The position numbers were made by a program, and so were the translations under genes. The notes beneath the pieces are model-generated. The model was not told the origin of the DNA. It did no database searches and saw only the letters and a list, made by a program, of their open reading frames with translations. From assembly GCA_963383645.1 (NCBI GenBank), contig OY726572.1, positions 71,247,856 to 71,311,855 of the forward strand: DNA of 64,000 bases, written 5' to 3'. Within the stretch, counting starts at the first letter, position 1. Each line of letters opens with the position of its first letter. The DNA is from Muscardinus avellanarius. Taxonomy: Eukaryota > Chordata > Mammalia > Rodentia > Gliridae. Shown here piece by piece: positions 47,901 through 59,085 of this stretch.

Positions 47901-48515
47901 GTATGACGGGAAAAACTCTTAGAGAAATGTAGCAAATCAACTCACCCCTGCTTAAAAAGAATTGCCTGTTATTGCTCTTCGAAAAAATTGAAAGGAACTT
48001 AAAACCTGACTTCAAAGAAGAAAGAGTCAATGTATTTCAGCTGTAGGGTATTAGAAGGGAGAAGAAAATTTACACACACCAACTCAGTCAAACAATGTCT
48101 GTCCAGAAGGTTTTATAAGAGAACTCTATAGATTTTTTAAAACTATTATTATAATACTATTTTACATCTTTTCAAAAAATGAAAATTAGAAAAAACTCCA
48201 AATCATTATATGAAATCAACTTAGAATTAATGTCTAAGCATGCATATATAAACATATATGTATATATGTAAAATATCACTTATACATACACACAATTATC
48301 AATGTCACATATATATTGATGTAAAATTCCAAAATATAATACTATCACAAAAGGTTTAAATATAATAAAATAAAGCATTGTGCTTGAGTAAAATATCCGT
48401 AGTAGCTATATATGAATAAGATTTCATTAGAATAATGGACAACTAAACCCAATTTAGAATAGCATTAGAAAAATACAATTTTAATATTTTAGCACAACTT
48501 TATTTTTTATGTTTT
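44913..48515. other. 3.6-kb stretch without recognised transposons
   Basis: This is the longest repeat-poor part of the window. I see no gene. It contains a 16-bp exact repeat, aggaatttcaagggaa, at 47654-47669 and 47676-47691, and AT-rich DNA at 47210-47280. Confidence 0.5.
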
Positions 48516-48822
48516 AATTTTTTTAATTGGTTTGTTGTAGTCATACATCTTAATAGAGTTCAAGATGGTAGAGGCATTTAGCACTTCCCCAATCTCCCTC
48601 TCCAGTCCCTCCCCTTACTTCTTCTCATGTTTGGCTTAGTGAGTGGCTCTGATGTGTTTGCGAATGCCATCATGTACATTAGGGAATTCCTCTCTTACCC
48701 CCTCCTATCACCTCTAGTTAGGCCTCCTTATTTGCTCATCTATGGTCTCTCCTCTATTGTCCAGAGTTCCTCCTATGACTCTTTCTCCCTAACTTCTACA
48801 TATTAGAGAGAGCAAAAGGTTT
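48516..48822 (-). mobile_element. L1 3' end, 5'-truncated
   Basis: On the plus strand: tttgttgtagtcatacatct, gttcaagatggtagaggcat, gtacattagggaattcctct, cctatgactctttctcccta. This is the reverse complement of the L1 3' ends at 36480-36790 and 61760-62250. Confidence 0.88.
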
Positions 48823-49034
48823 CAAATTCACATGAAAAAAATAATCGAAAAAAAATGGAAGTTTATCATATGATAAAAGTGTCATTCAAGACACTGGAGA
48901 AAATATGCACTTTTGTTTAAAATATATTAGTGGATTAGATAAGCAAAAAAGATGAATTTATATGTATATTCCACATCAGAATAAGCTCCAAATGAACATG
49001 ACAACTAAATAAGGCTAATGAAGCCGTAAACGTG

Positions 49035-49252
49035 CAGCCGGCCCTCCGTATCCCGAGCTCTACGTTATTCCTAATAACTATTCACATAGGATTTATACTG
49101 TTCTGTATTACAAGCAACCTAGAAGTTTTCAGTGTGCATAGGAGGGTTACATAGATCACGTCCAAGTAGCATGTCATTTTATGTGCTTGAGCATACGCAG
49201 GTTTGGGTCTCCAGAGGAATCCTTGAGCCAATCCCCCAACCTAGGACAACTG
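49035..49252. mobile_element. Tigger/mariner-like DNA transposon remnant
   Basis: The left end cagccggccctccgtatcc and right end ccaacctaggacaactg are degenerate inverted copies. The middle (ctattcacataggatttata; gtcattttatgtgcttgagc; tccttgagccaatccccc) matches a known short non-autonomous mammalian DNA transposon pattern. It is too short to encode a transposase. The exact family is not assigned. Confidence 0.65.
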
Positions 49253-49655
49253 CACCAGAAAAAATAGAGATGCATTCACTTATGCACTGCTAATTTAAAA
49301 GGTATTTCTGATTATGACTTGAATTCCAGATGCAAAAAATGGAAAAGATGCATTACTATGAAAACATGTTCACAATAAAACCTGAATAAAGGCAAATGAA
49401 GAAAGATAACCAAGGAGAAAATATTTGCAGCATACGCCACAGATAAAAAATCTAATTTTATATCCAAAACACTAAAAAATGATGTGGGGATGAGAAAATT
49501 AAAATAAGAATGAATTGCAGAGTAACCTCTATTTGGTATACTGTGTAGAAAACAAGTAATGATAATAGTGCTGAAATTGTCCCATTATTTTACTAGAAAA
49601 TTTTAAAGAAATTTAAATCTAGTCTCAGTTATTATGTAAAGAGCTCATGTAATAA
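49253..49655. other. Unassigned AT-rich DNA
   Basis: No recognised gene or repeat. Confidence 0.5.
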
Positions 49656-50365
49656 TTTTTATTTTATTTTATTTATTTTTAATTTTTGTATTGGTGCACT
49701 GTATTCATACATCATAATGGAATAAAAAAAAAAACTTTTGTAGACATACATGCACACATCACCCAGTTAGCCCCTCCCCGATCCCCACCCCGTTTCCTCC
49801 CCATCCCTCCTTCCCATGCTTGACTTAGTGGTTGACATTTAGTCTTTGGATATACATTTTTTAAAATTTTTTTAGGAAGTTTGTTTACCCTTCTGTTGCC
49901 TGTGCCATTGAAATCATATCCAGGAAATCACTGCCAATTTCAATGTTGTGAGGTTATGTGACCCAGATTTTCTTCTAAAAGTTTATAGTCTTAAGATTTA
50001 TATTTAGGTCTTTTATCTATTTTGAGTTAATGTTTGTATATGGTGTTAGGTAAGGGTCCAATTTTATTCTTTTTCATGTAATTATTATTTTTCAACAATA
50101 TTTAGTTAAAAGATTATTATTTCCTCCACCAAATGTTTGTGGAAACCTTGTCAAAAATAACTTGACAATATGTGGAAGAATTTATCTCTAGGCTTTTATT
50201 TAACTCCAGTGGCTTATATATCTGCCTTTAGAACAGGACTAAACTGTTTCAATTATTGTAGCTTTATAAGGTTTGAAATCAGAAAATATACATCTTCTAG
50301 CTTTGTTCTTTTTTGAGATCATTTTGAGTATCTAGAGTCCACATTCCATATTAAGATAGATTTTT
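49656..50365 (-). mobile_element. L1 remnants: 3' tail plus ORF2-distal segment
   Basis: Bases 49680-49850 are an L1 3' tail in antisense (tattggtgcactgtattcat; agcccctccccgatccccac). Bases from about 49870 to 50362 are antisense ORF2-distal DNA (tttatctattttgagttaat; ttgtatatggtgttaggtaa; attattgtagctttataagg). The stretch between the two in an intact L1 is missing, so this is either one internally deleted copy or two adjacent fragments. Confidence 0.75.
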
Positions 50366-50699
50366 TTCTGAAAAATAAATAAATTCATGTAATAATTTTT
50401 AAAAGTGAAAATAGTCTAACACTTTTCTAGGACAGTTAAATTATCTCTGACAACTCTCATTGATCAATTTCCAATTGTAAGAAGCTCATTCAATTAGAGA
50501 AGTTGTTGAAAATATTTATATATTTGATTTTTAATATCTAAACATATACATATACTATATAAAATTGTCCATAAATTCCACTTTCATATATATATGCAAA
50601 TCTTATATATTTTTAAACTCATAATATTTATGATAATATGCGACAGAAATTGCTATTGCAAGCATGCTATAAATTAAGAAGACTCTTTCAAAATATGAA

Positions 50700-50763
50700 A
50701 TTGGGCTGAAGGTATAGTTTAGAGGTAGAACACCCTGGATTCAATCCTTAGTACCACACACAC
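50700..50763 (+). mobile_element. ID-like half of a SINE
   Basis: The sequence ttgggctgaaggtatagttt, gaggtagaacaccctggatt and caatccttagtaccac is the ID-like half alone. No B1-like half precedes it. Confidence 0.7.
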
Positions 50764-51235
50764 TTACATAAAATGCAATTTTTTTGAAAGCTTAATGCAT
50801 GCTGCATTAAGCTGCATTAATTGCATGCATTGCTTCTTATAGTTTCCATACATTACTTCTACTAAGGTAATAAGAACCTTTGAAATCATCACCTTTTCTT
50901 TTTTTATTTTTTTACAGTTGAGGAACTGAAGCAAAAGTGTTGTGTAACTTCTCCAACTTAACCCAGCTGGGTGTGGGATCATCAGAATTCTATACTGGAT
51001 CTCACCTCCTAACCAGTACCCATCAATATTGTTTCCCTTGTACTAGTATAAGAAATAAGCTGAGGACTGTGGACTTAAGAACATTTTGAGGATCAGAACA
51101 CTCAATTGGGAGAAATAATGAGTGTGGATGGAGGGTCTGGGGTCGGGCCTGGACCAGCTCTGTTATCATTGGAAAAATCTCAGACTGCAACACTTTTGTC
51201 AAGACTCTAGTGACTGAGAACCCTGTTCCAAAATT

Positions 51236-51311
51236 CTAAGACATTCTTAGGATATTAATTAATTAATTCTTAGGATATTAATATCCTAAGACATTCTTAG
51301 GATATTAATTA
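51236..51311. repeat. Nested direct repeats containing a 24-bp perfect palindrome
   Basis: A 26-bp unit (ctaagacattcttaggatat plus taatta) occurs at 51236-51261 and 51286-51311. The shorter core attcttaggatattaat occurs three times (51243-51259, 51266-51282, 51293-51309). The middle copy joins an inverted copy to form a perfect 24-bp palindrome at 51268-51291 (tcttaggatatt and its complement). The rest of 50764-52224 has no feature I recognise. Confidence 0.95.
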
Positions 51312-52224
51312 TTTCATTTAGCTACCACCCATGTCTAAGTAGCATCCATTCACTACCCATCCTTCTACCCAGGGGGACTGTTCAGAGGTGATACTCCATC
51401 TCATCATCTGGTGAACTGTAACTGCTTTACAAATAGCTATCTTCTCCCTCTAATCTTTCCTAATTCAGATAACAATCTTTATCTTTTTACTCTATATTGA
51501 TTATAAAGCTCTATCGTGTCCCAGAATATAGTTTAAGTAACTCAATAACAGGCAAGTAGTATCTAGGTATTTAACCCACACTCTGCGATTCAAAACACTT
51601 GTTATATAGTCACTGTCATGGACTTTGAAATATTTCTCCTGGTTTTTCACATGATTCTCTCAAACCCTGTAGGATATTTTATTTCTAAAAATTGCCATTT
51701 TTGTAAGCCATTTAAAAATATGCCAAATCCGTTCCTTCACAGTGGCTCTACTTGGGTCAGGGAGAAAAAGTTCTATATGATTGTGATCCCCAAAGCATCT
51801 CTTTCACTCTCAAAGTCACCCAGATTCTATGTAGATGTGTATTTCTTGCTTTTCTAAATAAACCTCTATGTCTCTTGGGGAAAAAAAAGAGATTGTGTAT
51901 GTAATTATTAAAATCCTAAACAAGTGTAACTCTTAAAAAGGGTCATAAAAACCATTTATTTATAGCTATACTGTTTTTATCTCTTCCATTTATCAGTTCA
52001 TTTCTAACCAGTATCATCTAAATTAAAATAAATAAATTGACAATCTCTGAACTTTTTACTTTAGAATCTCTAATTCTTATTTCAAATCATTGTGCTTGAT
52101 GTCCATATCTAAAGAAAAGCAGGCTTCCAGGAGAGTATTTGCAGCCTCTGATAATCATCAGTTCCCTGGATAGAGAAATGAACTAGAGGTTGTGGTGTTC
52201 CAGAGACAAACACCTTACGTGGGA

Positions 52225-52268
52225 GTTACCTGGGGGTGGAGTAAACCTTGCATCCACCCCCAGGTAAC
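52225..52268. repeat. 16-bp perfect inverted repeat with 12-nt loop
   Basis: The arm gttacctgggggtgga (52225-52240) is exactly complementary to tccacccccaggtaac (52253-52268). The loop is gtaaaccttgca. The arms are GC-rich against an AT-rich background. No T run follows directly, and nothing suggests transcription. Confidence 0.95.
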
Positions 52269-52337
52269 CTCTCAGTCCTGGGAAACTCTTCTCTTGATTA
52301 CCTTCTCAGTCTCAATCCTGTCTTTTCTGATAAAAAA

Positions 52338-52342
<5 letters not shown>

Positions 52343-52390
<48 letters not shown>
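52343..52390. repeat. (TA)n microsatellite
   Basis: About 24 uninterrupted TA steps. Confidence 0.97.
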
Positions 52391-52391
<1 letters not shown>

Positions 52392-53227
52392 TGGTCTTAT
52401 ATTTTATTGTAGTTGCTTCCTTTATTTTCTCTCCCATTTTTAGACCTTGAGCTATAGTTCCTAGTTGCCTCGTTATCAATGGCAGAGCAGACATTCCATG
52501 CCACAGATGTGTGAGCTGTTTCACTCTTTTACCAAAGTTCCTGCCAGGTCCATCATGGAAATGTCATGATGCTCATCCACTTTTATTGCTTCTGGAGCAG
52601 ATTTTGGGAAGAGAGTATATAGGTCTATATGGTACATTTTTTTCCTCTCCTTTTAGCTTTTCCGAAGACTTAGAATAAATTGTGATTTTTTTTCCCCAGC
52701 AAATTTAAAAGCAGTGATATATATCAGGAATTTTCAAAACATGTTCCAAGGGGCCATGGAATGTTAGTATATTTAATCTGAAAATACAAAATACTTAATT
52801 GGGGGAATGTGAGACTCAAAATAAAATACATTTAAGAAAAGCTGGGTGATAGCTTCACAGTTTAAACTCAGGAAGTCACAGCATTTTAAATATTTATCAC
52901 AGACCTCCAAGAGGGAATGAAGTAGTAGATTTTTCCAAACATATCTATACTCCAAGCCACTTTTCAAGAAGCATCTTAAATGACTAGAGCTCCTCAGAAC
53001 TTTCTTTGGGAAATATTTATTTAAGAGGAAATATGATAAGAAACATTGAAATACTTCACCAAATGCTCTAGGGATTTTAAGTCTTCCCTACTAAATTATT
53101 CTGAGTCCAAGAAAGTAAAAAGCTATTGAAAAGTATAATTGATAGACTGCAACTTAGTCCGGACCTCAAATAAATAGCCATGACTACTATTTGAAAACAA
53201 GTACAAAAATTATTTAAAAAGTTAAAT
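52391..53227. other. Unassigned DNA
   Basis: No recognised gene or repeat. Confidence 0.5.
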
Positions 53228-53414
53228 AAAATTTGGAAGTGGTGGTGCACACCTGTTTTCTCAATATTTGGGAAGCTGAAACAAGAGGATTGAAAGTTGA
53301 AGGCCACCCTCATTAACTTAGTATGACCTTCAGTAACTTGGTGAGACTCTATTTCAAAATAAAATAGGACAGGGTACAACTCAGAGGTAAGACAACCCAG
53401 GGCTTGTCCTACAT

Positions 53415-53458
<44 letters not shown>
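53228..53458 (+). mobile_element. Old B1-dID-type SINE with (AC)n tail
   Basis: A diverged plus-strand dimer: ggaagtggtggtgcacacct, gaggattgaaagttgaaggc, ggtgagactctatttcaaaa, then a decayed ID-like half and an (AC)n tract (53417-53458). The 139-codon minus-strand frame over this tract is a repeat artefact. Confidence 0.8.
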
Positions 53459-53460
<2 letters not shown>

Positions 53461-55422
53461 ACCACAAAACACACACCACAACACATACACAAACACAAAA
53501 AATAAAAGTTAAATAAAAACTTACCATAAAGTTATAATTCATAAATAAAACATCCAATGAGATTAAAGAAGTAAAATTTTCCCATTATTTAGTTGGAAGA
53601 TATCAATTGATTACATTTTGTGTTAAGGCAAAAATAATTTTGCATTTGACCTCTAAAATAAATTTAGGAATATGTTGACATAAAAAAGTTGTACTTCTCA
53701 AAAGTCACATACAAATTAAAATATCAATTTTTCAAGAAAGAGGGGAGACTTTATTAAAACACCATATTGTCATTACCATGCGGAAAATTTTATGAATAAA
53801 TCTCTGGTAAACAAATAATGTCTGATAACATTAATTTTTAAAATTTGAAATTATAAGATAATTATTGGTGAGTTATTTTGAGTCTTCAAAAGGCAGATAA
53901 CTTCTAAATTATTTAACCTATTACAGTAAAAAATAATGTGTAAACAGCCCCAAATTATTGTTCCCAACCACATATGGTGAAGATGCAATAAAAAATCTAG
54001 TAGACTCCAGGCTAATATATAATATAGACTAGTTGTATATTTGTTGTTGTCCTCAAAATGGTGCTGATTAATATATGTATATGCAGCAAGAAAGTTTATT
54101 TACAATCGAATTCCACAGCAATCATGACTCAGCTTCAAACTATTTTGATGTGTGTATGTATATCTATAAATATTGCATAAGTCTAAATTGATTCTTCTGC
54201 TACAGTTAAAGCATGTATTCTATTCTCCACAATTCTATTTAAATGAAGCTGTTAGGAGCTTCCTACAAAAAAAAACTAGTTCTAAAGAGATGCTCACTCT
54301 CCTGGCAAGGACAGAGTTAGAAAGGATTTCTGAATGCACCTTATTCTTCTTGTTCAGTTACAAAATTCAAAATTTCCTAATTCCCATGAATAAAAAAAGC
54401 TCTAAATATGATTTAAAAGTCTCAATAGTTCACACATTTTTAGAATGTCCTCTATTTGTACACATCTTATGTGGTTAACTTTAAAAGAAAGTATTTTCTC
54501 ATTATTTAGTGATGAATTTTTACATAGAACTTTTTATCCCCCAAATGTGAGAAGATGTATTTTCTGATATCTTTGATTGATTTTCAAAGACCTTACTCAG
54601 AATCATTGATAGAATAGCTGGTTCAAACAACTGTAAATAATTTTTCCAATTAGATAAATTCAAATGTGCATAGGATCCTGAAAAATTTTAGTTAAGTAAT
54701 TGTATATATTCATGAACTTTATTAACATATGCTGTTAAAGTTATAAAAGATAAAATAGTAGATGAAATTCAAAGAAATATGTATTTTGTCAATTCTAAAT
54801 TTATATTCTTTTACAATGAAGTAGTTTTCCTACGAAGCCACTGAAAAATGCATTGATTTAAACATTTATCAGCATGCTGGAAAATCTTATCACAATGCAT
54901 TAAGAATTCAAGTGTTGATGAATAATTGGAAGAATTGGCAAAATAAAACTTATCGGACCTGCGATTTCCGAATCCTTTGGCTCTTATTGTCAAACATATG
55001 GTCTTACAATTCATCATATTAAAATAGATAGCTTGTCTTATGCTTTTTAAACTGACCAGTTTTGAAGATAATATATTAATCTATTTATCAATTAACTTGC
55101 TTATAACCACTTAGAATTTTCAAACTGTGGACTGTGGCAGAGTGCTAGCACACAGAATGCAAGACAATCCAGTAAGATTTACAATGATTTTCTTGTTCTT
55201 TTGGGAGGGAAAATAAAAATAAAAAAATAAAAATAATTTTTATTTCTCTCTCTTGGGAGAGAGAAAAACAGACACAATAGATCAGGTAAGTTTTCCATAA
55301 GATGCTCTTAATCATATGAGATAACTTTGAAAAGTTAAATTAATGTTTCTATTTTTATTATGAAAAAAGCATTAACTCTATTATAGAACTGTGAATTGAA
55401 TTTGATGAAGTTACTCTAAATA
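53459..55422. other. 2-kb AT-rich stretch without recognised features
   Basis: No gene or common repeat. Confidence 0.5.
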
Positions 55423-55431
55423 AAATCACTG

Positions 55432-55639
55432 TGGCCGGGCGTGGTGGCACAGACTTGTAACCCCCACGCTTGGGAAGCTAAGAGAGGAGGATCGTGCAGG
55501 TTCAAATCCAGCCTCAACTACTGAGTGAGGCTCTCAGCAACTTAGTGAGACCCTGTTTCCAAATAAAGTATAAAATAGGTCTGGGAGTGTAGTCCAGAGT
55601 TAGAAAAGCCCCTGGGTTCCACTGCCAGTACCACCAAAA

Positions 55640-55672
<33 letters not shown>
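55432..55672 (+). mobile_element. B1-dID-type SINE, subfamily S3, with (AAAT)n tail
   Basis: A full-length plus-strand S3 member (ctcagcaacttagtgagacc; taggtctgggagtgtagtcc). Perfect 9-bp duplications, aaatcactg, lie at 55423-55431 and 55673-55681. The tail is an (AAAT)n microsatellite. Confidence 0.93.
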
Positions 55673-55679
<7 letters not shown>

Positions 55680-55689
55680 TGAAGGAAAT

Positions 55690-55815
55690 TATATACATAT
55701 TGAAAGAAATGTGTATGTACATGGAAGAAATGTACATACATTATGTATTGAAGAAATATATAGTCTTGTATGTACTGAAGGAATGTACATACAGCATGAA
55801 TAATGTACATACAAA
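55690..55815. repeat. Degenerate tandem repeat around gaaatgtacatac
   Basis: Four to five imperfect copies of a unit like tgaagaaatgtacatacat, spaced 25-45 bp. Several contain the self-complementary word gtatgtacat or atgtacatac. Confidence 0.75.
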
Positions 55816-55850
55816 AAAGTAGCAATTCTAATATCAATATCATGCACAGT

Positions 55851-55968
55851 GAGGGGCAGGGAGAGGGGTGGGAGTTTGAGGAAGTCTTATTAGTGCTGTG
55901 CACATTGATGTAATTTGCTACCACTCTGAACTTCATCATGATACATGATTACAATGCACCAATAAAAA
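55851..55968 (+). mobile_element. L1 3'-tail fragment
   Basis: The sequence gagaggggtgggagtttgag, then accactctgaacttcatcat and gattacaatgcaccaataaa is the last 120 or so bases of an L1 of the actctgaacttc lineage. Confidence 0.78.
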
Positions 55969-56039
55969 TAGATGACTATATAAATATTTTAAAAAATCTT
56001 TTGAAACTAACTTGCGTGACTTTTGAAAATAAACTGGCA

Positions 56040-56443
56040 GCCCAGTGAGGTAGTTTGCATCTTTAATACCAGTACTTGAGAGGCTAAGACAGAAAGATTG
56101 TAGTTTTTTTTTTTTTTTTTTGGTGGTACTGGGGGTTCCTGGAAGTCCTTCTACCTCCGGGCTACACTCCCAGACCTATTTTATACTTTTTTTTTTAAAT
56201 TTGATAACAGGATCTCTTAAGCCAGCACAGCTGGCTTCAAATCTGTGCTATCCTCCTATCTCCGCCTCCCAAGCGTGGAGATTACAAGCTATAGGCCAGC
56301 TTCAGCGACTTAGCAAAACCTACAGCATCTTAGTGAGAACAATTTTCAAAAAAAAAAAAAAATTAAACAACAGTGCCAGAGATGTGGCTTGAAGGTAGAA
56401 TGCTCCTGTGTTCAATCTCAAGAAATATTAAAAAAAAAAACTG
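56040..56443 (+). mobile_element. Old SINE with an opposite-strand SINE inside
   Basis: The outer plus-strand SINE has its 5' part at 56040-56102 (aataccagtacttgagaggc) and its remainder from about 56294 (ggccagcttcagcgacttag) through a decayed ID-like half (agatgtggcttgaaggtaga). A minus-strand S2-type SINE (about 56103-56290) interrupts the B1-like half. It begins with a T run and stops at gattacaagc, so it is 5'-truncated. I see no clear target-site duplication for the inner element. Confidence 0.85.
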
Positions 56444-56880
56444 GCTATTCAACTCAGCCAAACAGTTTTAATCACTTGATTCTAAACTTGTTCACCACTC
56501 TCTGTATGTAAATGTTTTGCTGGGCATGGTGGCACAAGTTTGTAACCCCAGCATTTGGGAGGCTGAGACAGGAAGATAGTGGTTTGCAGACAGCCTCAGC
56601 TTCTTAGTGTGGCCCTTCACAACTCAGTGAGACCTTGTTTCAAAAATAAAGAATAAAATACAGGACTGGGGTTGTAGTTCAGAGGTAGAATGCCTTGGGG
56701 TTCCATCCCCAACTGCAAAAAAAAAAAAAAAAAAAAAAGTACTGCAGATGTGCCTTGAAGGTAGAATGACTCTATGTTCAATCTCAAGAACCATAAAAGA
56801 AAATAGCCATTCAACTCAGCAAAACAGTTTAAATCACTTGATACTAAACTTGGTCACCAACTGTCTATATGTAAATATTT
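56372..56880. repeat. About 145-bp direct repeats flanking a SINE
   Basis: Bases 56372-56518 and 56739-56880 are diverged copies, with an identity near 87% by eye. Shared words include cttgaaggtagaatg, ttcaatctcaagaa, attcaactcagc and atcacttgat. The left copy ends at the first base of a SINE and the right copy starts at the end of its poly(A). Left of the pair lies an old SINE whose ID-like half is part of the repeated unit. To the right the sequence is unique. Confidence 0.88.
56519..56738 (+). mobile_element. B1-dID-type SINE, subfamily S1, between long repeats
   Basis: A full-length plus-strand dimer (gctgggcatggtggcacaag to ccatccccaactgc) with a poly(A) of about 22 bases. No ordinary 7-20 bp duplication flanks it. 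The 145-bp repeats take that place. Confidence 0.9.
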
Positions 56881-58837
56881 GTGTGAATGTGTGATACACA
56901 TGCATGCTATGCTTATGTATGTGTGTTTATATACATATATGTACACCTACACACACAGTGTATTTACAGTTTAGGTGCATGTACATGTACATAGCTATAC
57001 TAGATAATTAAAATAATAACATTTGATAACTTGAATTATGCATTATATATTTAACAATAAATTATAATCTTGCAGGCTTTACCTTTTTATAAAAGTCATT
57101 TAACAAATACTGGGGAGTGATATTTCATTTTGAAGTGAAGCAAAAAATATTACTTTGGGAAACAATGTAATTGTTTCAAAACTAAAAAAGCCAGACTTCA
57201 TAGAACAATCCTAGGTAGATATTTTCCCATTATAAAATTTTAGCACATCATTTGCATTTCTATTTGCAACTTATCTACTTTTTATAGCATTGTGTTAATT
57301 TCCAACTCTATTTATATAAGACTTGCAGAAGATGGTAGACTGATTTTTCTGTGGATAAAAATAATTCATATTCAAACAAGCCTTATAAAATAGATTACTT
57401 TTTAAATTCCTTACTAGTAAGTCTATTCTCAAATCACTGTACTATTTATCCACCAGAGAGAATGTGGTCATTATAAAATAACAATACCTTATGCACATTT
57501 GTGTATCCTGTTCAATTTCAGCCAAGCTCACAAGTATTATCTAAAATTTGATATATAGTCTCAGAAGAGAGGCATATTTGGATAACATATTAACTCCTTT
57601 GCCCCCAAACCAATTGTGTAGAACTGAAAATATAGCCCTCAGATTGGTTCATCCTTTCCTCCTATGTCTCCTAGCAACAAGAAGTAGACTGCTAGAGATT
57701 TAAATATTTATTTCCTCTTATTCTAGGCCTGTCCATAAACCCAGCACACTCTTCAGGTTGGACAATTGAGACAACAATCTGCGTGTTCTTCACTCCATCT
57801 GAATGCAATGTAAAGAACCACAGGGGGAAACACAGTGTGGAAAAGATATTGGTGGTGTTGAGCTCAGTGCTGGCATTCTGATAAATAATTAAGGAAGATG
57901 ATGAACTTCCATGCAGTCTGTGGAGGGTGGCGATACAACCCCTATTACTTACATTGACAACTGAATTAATCTTTCTCTTTTCCTTTTTCATTCCTCACTA
58001 ACATATGGGCTCCACTCAGCTGTGGAAGATGGTGGAACCTCACTGGGATCACATCTGCCAGGTTTACAGGGTGAATAAAGCACTCAGCAGGCTCGTGTGC
58101 TGCCGTGTGTGTGCATACAGGTGCGCATCCGTGCCAAGAAGTGTATGTCCTTGAAAAAACACTTCACTTGGTCCCGTAGATGTTAAACATCATTGTCTCT
58201 TGCATAGATGAATATCAAAAAATGCACTTAATTGCAAAATTTAAATGTAAACATTGGCTCGCCAATATTGACACTGGATAGAAAGTCCTTAAGACACATG
58301 GCCACACACTGACAATTTGGGTTCTTTAGTAAATGTCTTTTACGTGATGTATCCAAAATGAGTACTTGAAGAATTAACTTATATAATAAACATCACACCC
58401 TATGCAATCAGGGTTTAAAAATAAAAATAGGGTTAAAAAAGTGCACTGGCTTGAATAAACAAACAATGGCATTCATCAATTATAGGCATATTATAATTTT
58501 TACCTGACTTTGGTTCAGAGTACAGCAAATTATATTGCATTCTATGAAAAAAAGAAATCATCAGGCCTGAACAACCCATGTGGCTTATCTCACAGGCAAC
58601 TTCTCATGATGTGGCAATGACTCAAAAAATAAAAATGCTATAATGGGCAAAATTTTATATATGGTTTAAATTACCCCAGGCCACATGTCAGTTGTTTAGT
58701 CTTCTCAGAAGAGAACCACTTAACTAAATTATGATTGTTTTGTATCTTCACTTAACGAAGATGCTATTTAGCCAGATATTTAAGAGTTAGTCTGATTTTA
58801 AAAATGACTTTGTTTCAAATTAACAAGTGTTTATTGA

Positions 58838-58841
<4 letters not shown>
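56881..58841. other. 2-kb stretch without recognised repeats
   Basis: No common repeat. An alternating purine-pyrimidine patch lies at 56890-57000. The 99-codon minus-strand frame at 57692-57991 has no resemblance I can name. About 58010-58150 is less AT-rich. Confidence 0.45.
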
Positions 58842-58889
<48 letters not shown>

Positions 58890-59085
58890 ATGGAGATTGA
58901 AACCAGAAGTATTCTACCTCTGAGCTACACCCTGAAAACTTTAAAATTTTTGTTTTGGAATAAGATATTGCTAGGTTGCTGAGAGTCTTGCTACATTGCT
59001 GAGACAGTCCTTGAACCTGTGATCCTCCATCTCAATCTACCAAGTACTGGAATTATAGATGTGTTCCACTGTGCCCAGAAAGATG
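58842..59085 (-). mobile_element. Old B1-dID-type SINE with (GT)n at its tail
   Basis: A GT tract (58842-58887) adjoins a diverged minus-strand SINE: ggagattgaaaccagaagta, tctacctctgagctacaccc, then ttgctgagagtcttgctaca and cttgaacctgtgatcctcca. As at 44692, the microsatellite lies at the element's tail. Confidence 0.82.

Noticed and set aside
52225..52268. Rho-independent terminator
   Set aside because: The hairpin lacks a directly following U tract and this is a mammalian nuclear sequence.
53077..53496. Longest open frame in the window, 139 codons, minus strand
   Set aside because: It crosses an old SINE and an (AC)n tail; the remainder shows no recognisable protein.
57692..57991. 99-codon minus-strand frame in a repeat-free segment
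   Set aside because: No recognisable domain, no splice-site support, and length within chance expectation.
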